From CAUPWF01 sp964369775 (GTDB lineage: Bacteria; Bacillota; Clostridia; Lachnospirales; Lachnospiraceae), in NCBI GenBank assembly GCA_964369775.1, contig CAYJHQ010000005.1, positions 1 through 64,000 on the forward strand: DNA of 64,000 bases. Reading direction: 5' to 3'. This document shows, one piece after another, positions 62,767 to 64,000 of this stretch; position 1 is the stretch's first letter, and each line of letters opens with the position of its first letter. The notes beneath the pieces are model-generated. The model was given only the letters and a program-made list of their open reading frames with translations. It was not told the DNA's origin and did no database searches. The translations under genes and the position numbers were made by a program.

Positions 62767-63510
62767 ATGGGTTTAAAAGGTAAAATTGCGATAATAACAG
62801 GAGCAGGAAAAGGCATTGGAAAAGAAACAGCACTTTTACTGGCTGGAGAAGGTGCAACTGTAGTAGTAGTTTCTAGAACACAGAGGGACTTAGATACTGT
62901 TGTTGAGGAAATAGAGACAAATGGAGGAAAAGGATTTGCAGCAGTTGCAGATTTAACAGATGGAAATTCAGTGCAGTCAATGATAGATGCAGTAATGAAT
63001 GAATATGGTCGTATCGATATTTTGGTAAATAATGCAGGAGGCTACCCAAAAGAAGTGTATGAAGGGCGTGAGAATCAAGCCATTAAAATCTGGGATTGGT
63101 CAGAAGAACAATGGGACCAGATAATAAAAACAAATTTAAAGCCACCATTTTTATGTACCAATAAGATTGCACCAATCATGATGGAGCAAAAGTCAGGGGA
63201 TATAGTGAATGTATCCTCGAGAATGGGGAGAATTGCATCCCAAATGGGAGCTTATGCAGTTGCAAAAGGTGGAGTAGTTACACTGACAAAGACTTGTGGA
63301 ATCCAATTGCAAGAATATGGAGTGAGAGTGAACTGTGTTGCACCAGGGATTGTAGATACACCAGGACAAAGAGTTTATAACCACTCAGTAGGTCAAGATG
63401 AGATACAGATGGGAGATGCAAAAGATGTTCCAAAAGCAATTTTGTACCTCCTAAAAGATGCTCCAAAAGTAATGACAGGGCAGACATTAGATTTATTTAC
63501 GACACTTTAG
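62767..63510 (+). CDS. Short-chain dehydrogenase/reductase (SDR)
   Basis: A 247-residue classical SDR. NAD(P)-binding GAGKGIGKETALLLA, NNAGG, catalytic Ser in VNVSSRMG and YxxxK in GAYAVAKGG, then NCVAPGIVDTPG. The sequence resembles FabG-type and sugar/quinate-type dehydrogenases, and the substrate is not evident. It lies 15 bases after aroB and is probably cotranscribed, then a strong terminator follows. A role on a cyclic alcohol such as a quinate or shikimate relative is a guess from context. Confidence 0.85.
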   Translation: MGLKGKIAIITGAGKGIGKETALLLAGEGATVVVVSRTQRDLDTVVEEIETNGGKGFAAVADLTDGNSVQSMIDAVMNEYGRIDILVNNAGGYPKEVYEGRENQAIKIWDWSEEQWDQIIKTNLKPPFLCTNKIAPIMMEQKSGDIVNVSSRMGRIASQMGAYAVAKGGVVTLTKTCGIQLQEYGVRVNCVAPGIVDTPGQRVYNHSVGQDEIQMGDAKDVPKAILYLLKDAPKVMTGQTLDLFTTL

Positions 63511-63519
63511 TTATGTACG

Positions 63520-63544
63520 ACGCCAGCTTTTGCTGGCGTTTTTT
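63520..63544 (+). terminator. Terminator of the aroF-aroB-SDR operon
   Basis: ACGCCAGC (63520-63527) pairs with GCTGGCGT (63532-63539) around TTTT, followed by a T run. Confidence 0.9.
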
Positions 63545-63556
63545 CTTTGAGAAAGC

Positions 63557-63585
63557 TTGCAAAATACTAGCGTAATTGGTACTAT
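63557..63585 (+). promoter_or_regulatory. Promoter of the glycyl-radical activase gene
   Basis: TTGCAA (63557-63562), a 17-bp spacer and TACTAT (63580-63585). Confidence 0.45.
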
Positions 63586-63624
63586 AAATAGTAGAAAAAA
63601 CACGTCTTTAAGGGAGGGATTCCA

Positions 63625-64000
63625 GTGAGAAACATTACAAAAATACAAAAATATTCCATTCATGACGGTGATGGAATACGAACCACAATTTTTTTTAAAG
63701 GATGTCCCTTGCACTGTCTTTGGTGTCACAATCCCGAAACGATATCTTATAAGAGTCAATTGCTATTTCGCAAAGAGAATTGCGTAGGATGTGGTTCTTG
63801 CGAGCGAGCGTGTAAAGAATCAGCAATAAGTGTGTGCGAGGAGAAAGCAATCACAGATAATAACCACTGTTTACTTTGTGGGGAATGCTTAGACTACTGC
63901 GTTGGAAACTTGCGTCAGATTAGTGGAGAGGAGTATACGGTCCAAGAGTTAGTAAAAGAAGTAAAAAAAGATCAGATGTTTTATGAAGATTCAGGGGGCG
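63625..64000 (+). CDS. Glycyl-radical enzyme activating protein (radical SAM), 5' part
   Basis: The first 125 codons of an activase, cut by the window end. It opens KIQKYSIHDGDGIRTTIFFKG, with the radical-SAM cluster CPLHCLWC. Two ferredoxin-type 4Fe-4S motifs follow (CVGCGSCERAC and CLLCGECLDYC). The extra clusters separate it from pyruvate formate-lyase activase and NrdG. They place it with activases of glycerol dehydratase, choline lyase, HPA decarboxylase and similar enzymes. The partner is presumably downstream of the window. The start is GTG, with AGGGAGGG six to seven bases upstream. Confidence 0.93.
   Translation, partial: MRNITKIQKYSIHDGDGIRTTIFFKGCPLHCLWCHNPETISYKSQLLFRKENCVGCGSCERACKESAISVCEEKAITDNNHCLLCGECLDYCVGNLRQISGEEYTVQELVKEVKKDQMFYEDSGG

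Noticed and set aside
1..64000. tRNA, rRNA, CRISPR, prophage or insertion sequence
   Set aside because: The intergenic regions were read on both strands and no cloverleaf, repeat-spacer array, transposase or phage gene was found.

Overview
The window is AT-rich DNA with strong AGGAGG-type ribosome sites and regular sigma-A promoters. It looks like the chromosome of an anaerobic, Gram-positive member of the Clostridia, most likely Lachnospirales. Pointers are the oxygen-sensitive class III ribonucleotide reductase (nrdD/nrdG) under NrdR boxes, a glycyl-radical-enzyme activase, AddAB instead of RecBCD, a YlmC/YmxH-type sporulation protein, a SleB-type cell-wall hydrolase and lipoprotein sugar-binding proteins. 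No rRNA, tRNA, CRISPR array, prophage or intact insertion sequence was seen. A run of 100 N at 38603-38702 is a scaffold gap.

Region 1 (1-11.5 kb): the 3' end of an AEC-family transporter, then a nine-gene sugar operon: two ABC permeases, a lipoprotein binding protein, a ROK regulator, a 786-residue protein ending in a phosphodiester glycosidase (NAGPA) domain, an alpha-phosphohexomutase, an MgtC-like membrane protein, nagB and nagA. Together they suggest uptake and intracellular dismantling of an N-acetylglucosamine (or related) phosphodiester, feeding fructose-6-phosphate. This is the best candidate here for an undescribed pathway. A decayed ABC-ATPase fragment follows.

Region 2 (11.5-24.5 kb): an MFS permease and a MATE exporter (divergent), a DUF624 protein divergent from a lacZ-type beta-galactosidase operon with its own ABC importer, then a DMT exporter, a LacI regulator and an M42 aminopeptidase. 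Four promoters in this region carry related ACT(N)AGT palindromes inside the -35/-10 spacer. Three of them have a second copy about 23 bp upstream, which suggests a local regulon.

Region 3 (24.5-36.5 kb): small accessory units: a two-gene chromate-type transporter, an OYE/RmlD-like reductase pair, small membrane proteins, a minus-strand unit of MalY-type lyase, YbaK and M42 peptidase, a DUF2974 hydrolase, a FetAB-like exporter divergent from a PadR regulator over an inverted-repeat operator, a secreted coiled-coil/SleB hydrolase and a TetR regulator.

Region 4 (36.5-64 kb): mainly core genes: tex (cut by the gap), a YitT-family protein (cut by the gap), trxB, an ECF S component with a P1 peptidase, ylmC/ymxH, a two-component system, hisH-hisF, ung, hflX, nrdD-nrdG, addB-addA, coaBC, a split ThrE-type exporter, aroF-aroB with an SDR dehydrogenase, and the start of a glycyl-radical activase. 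Most are tightly packed on the plus strand with short overlaps.
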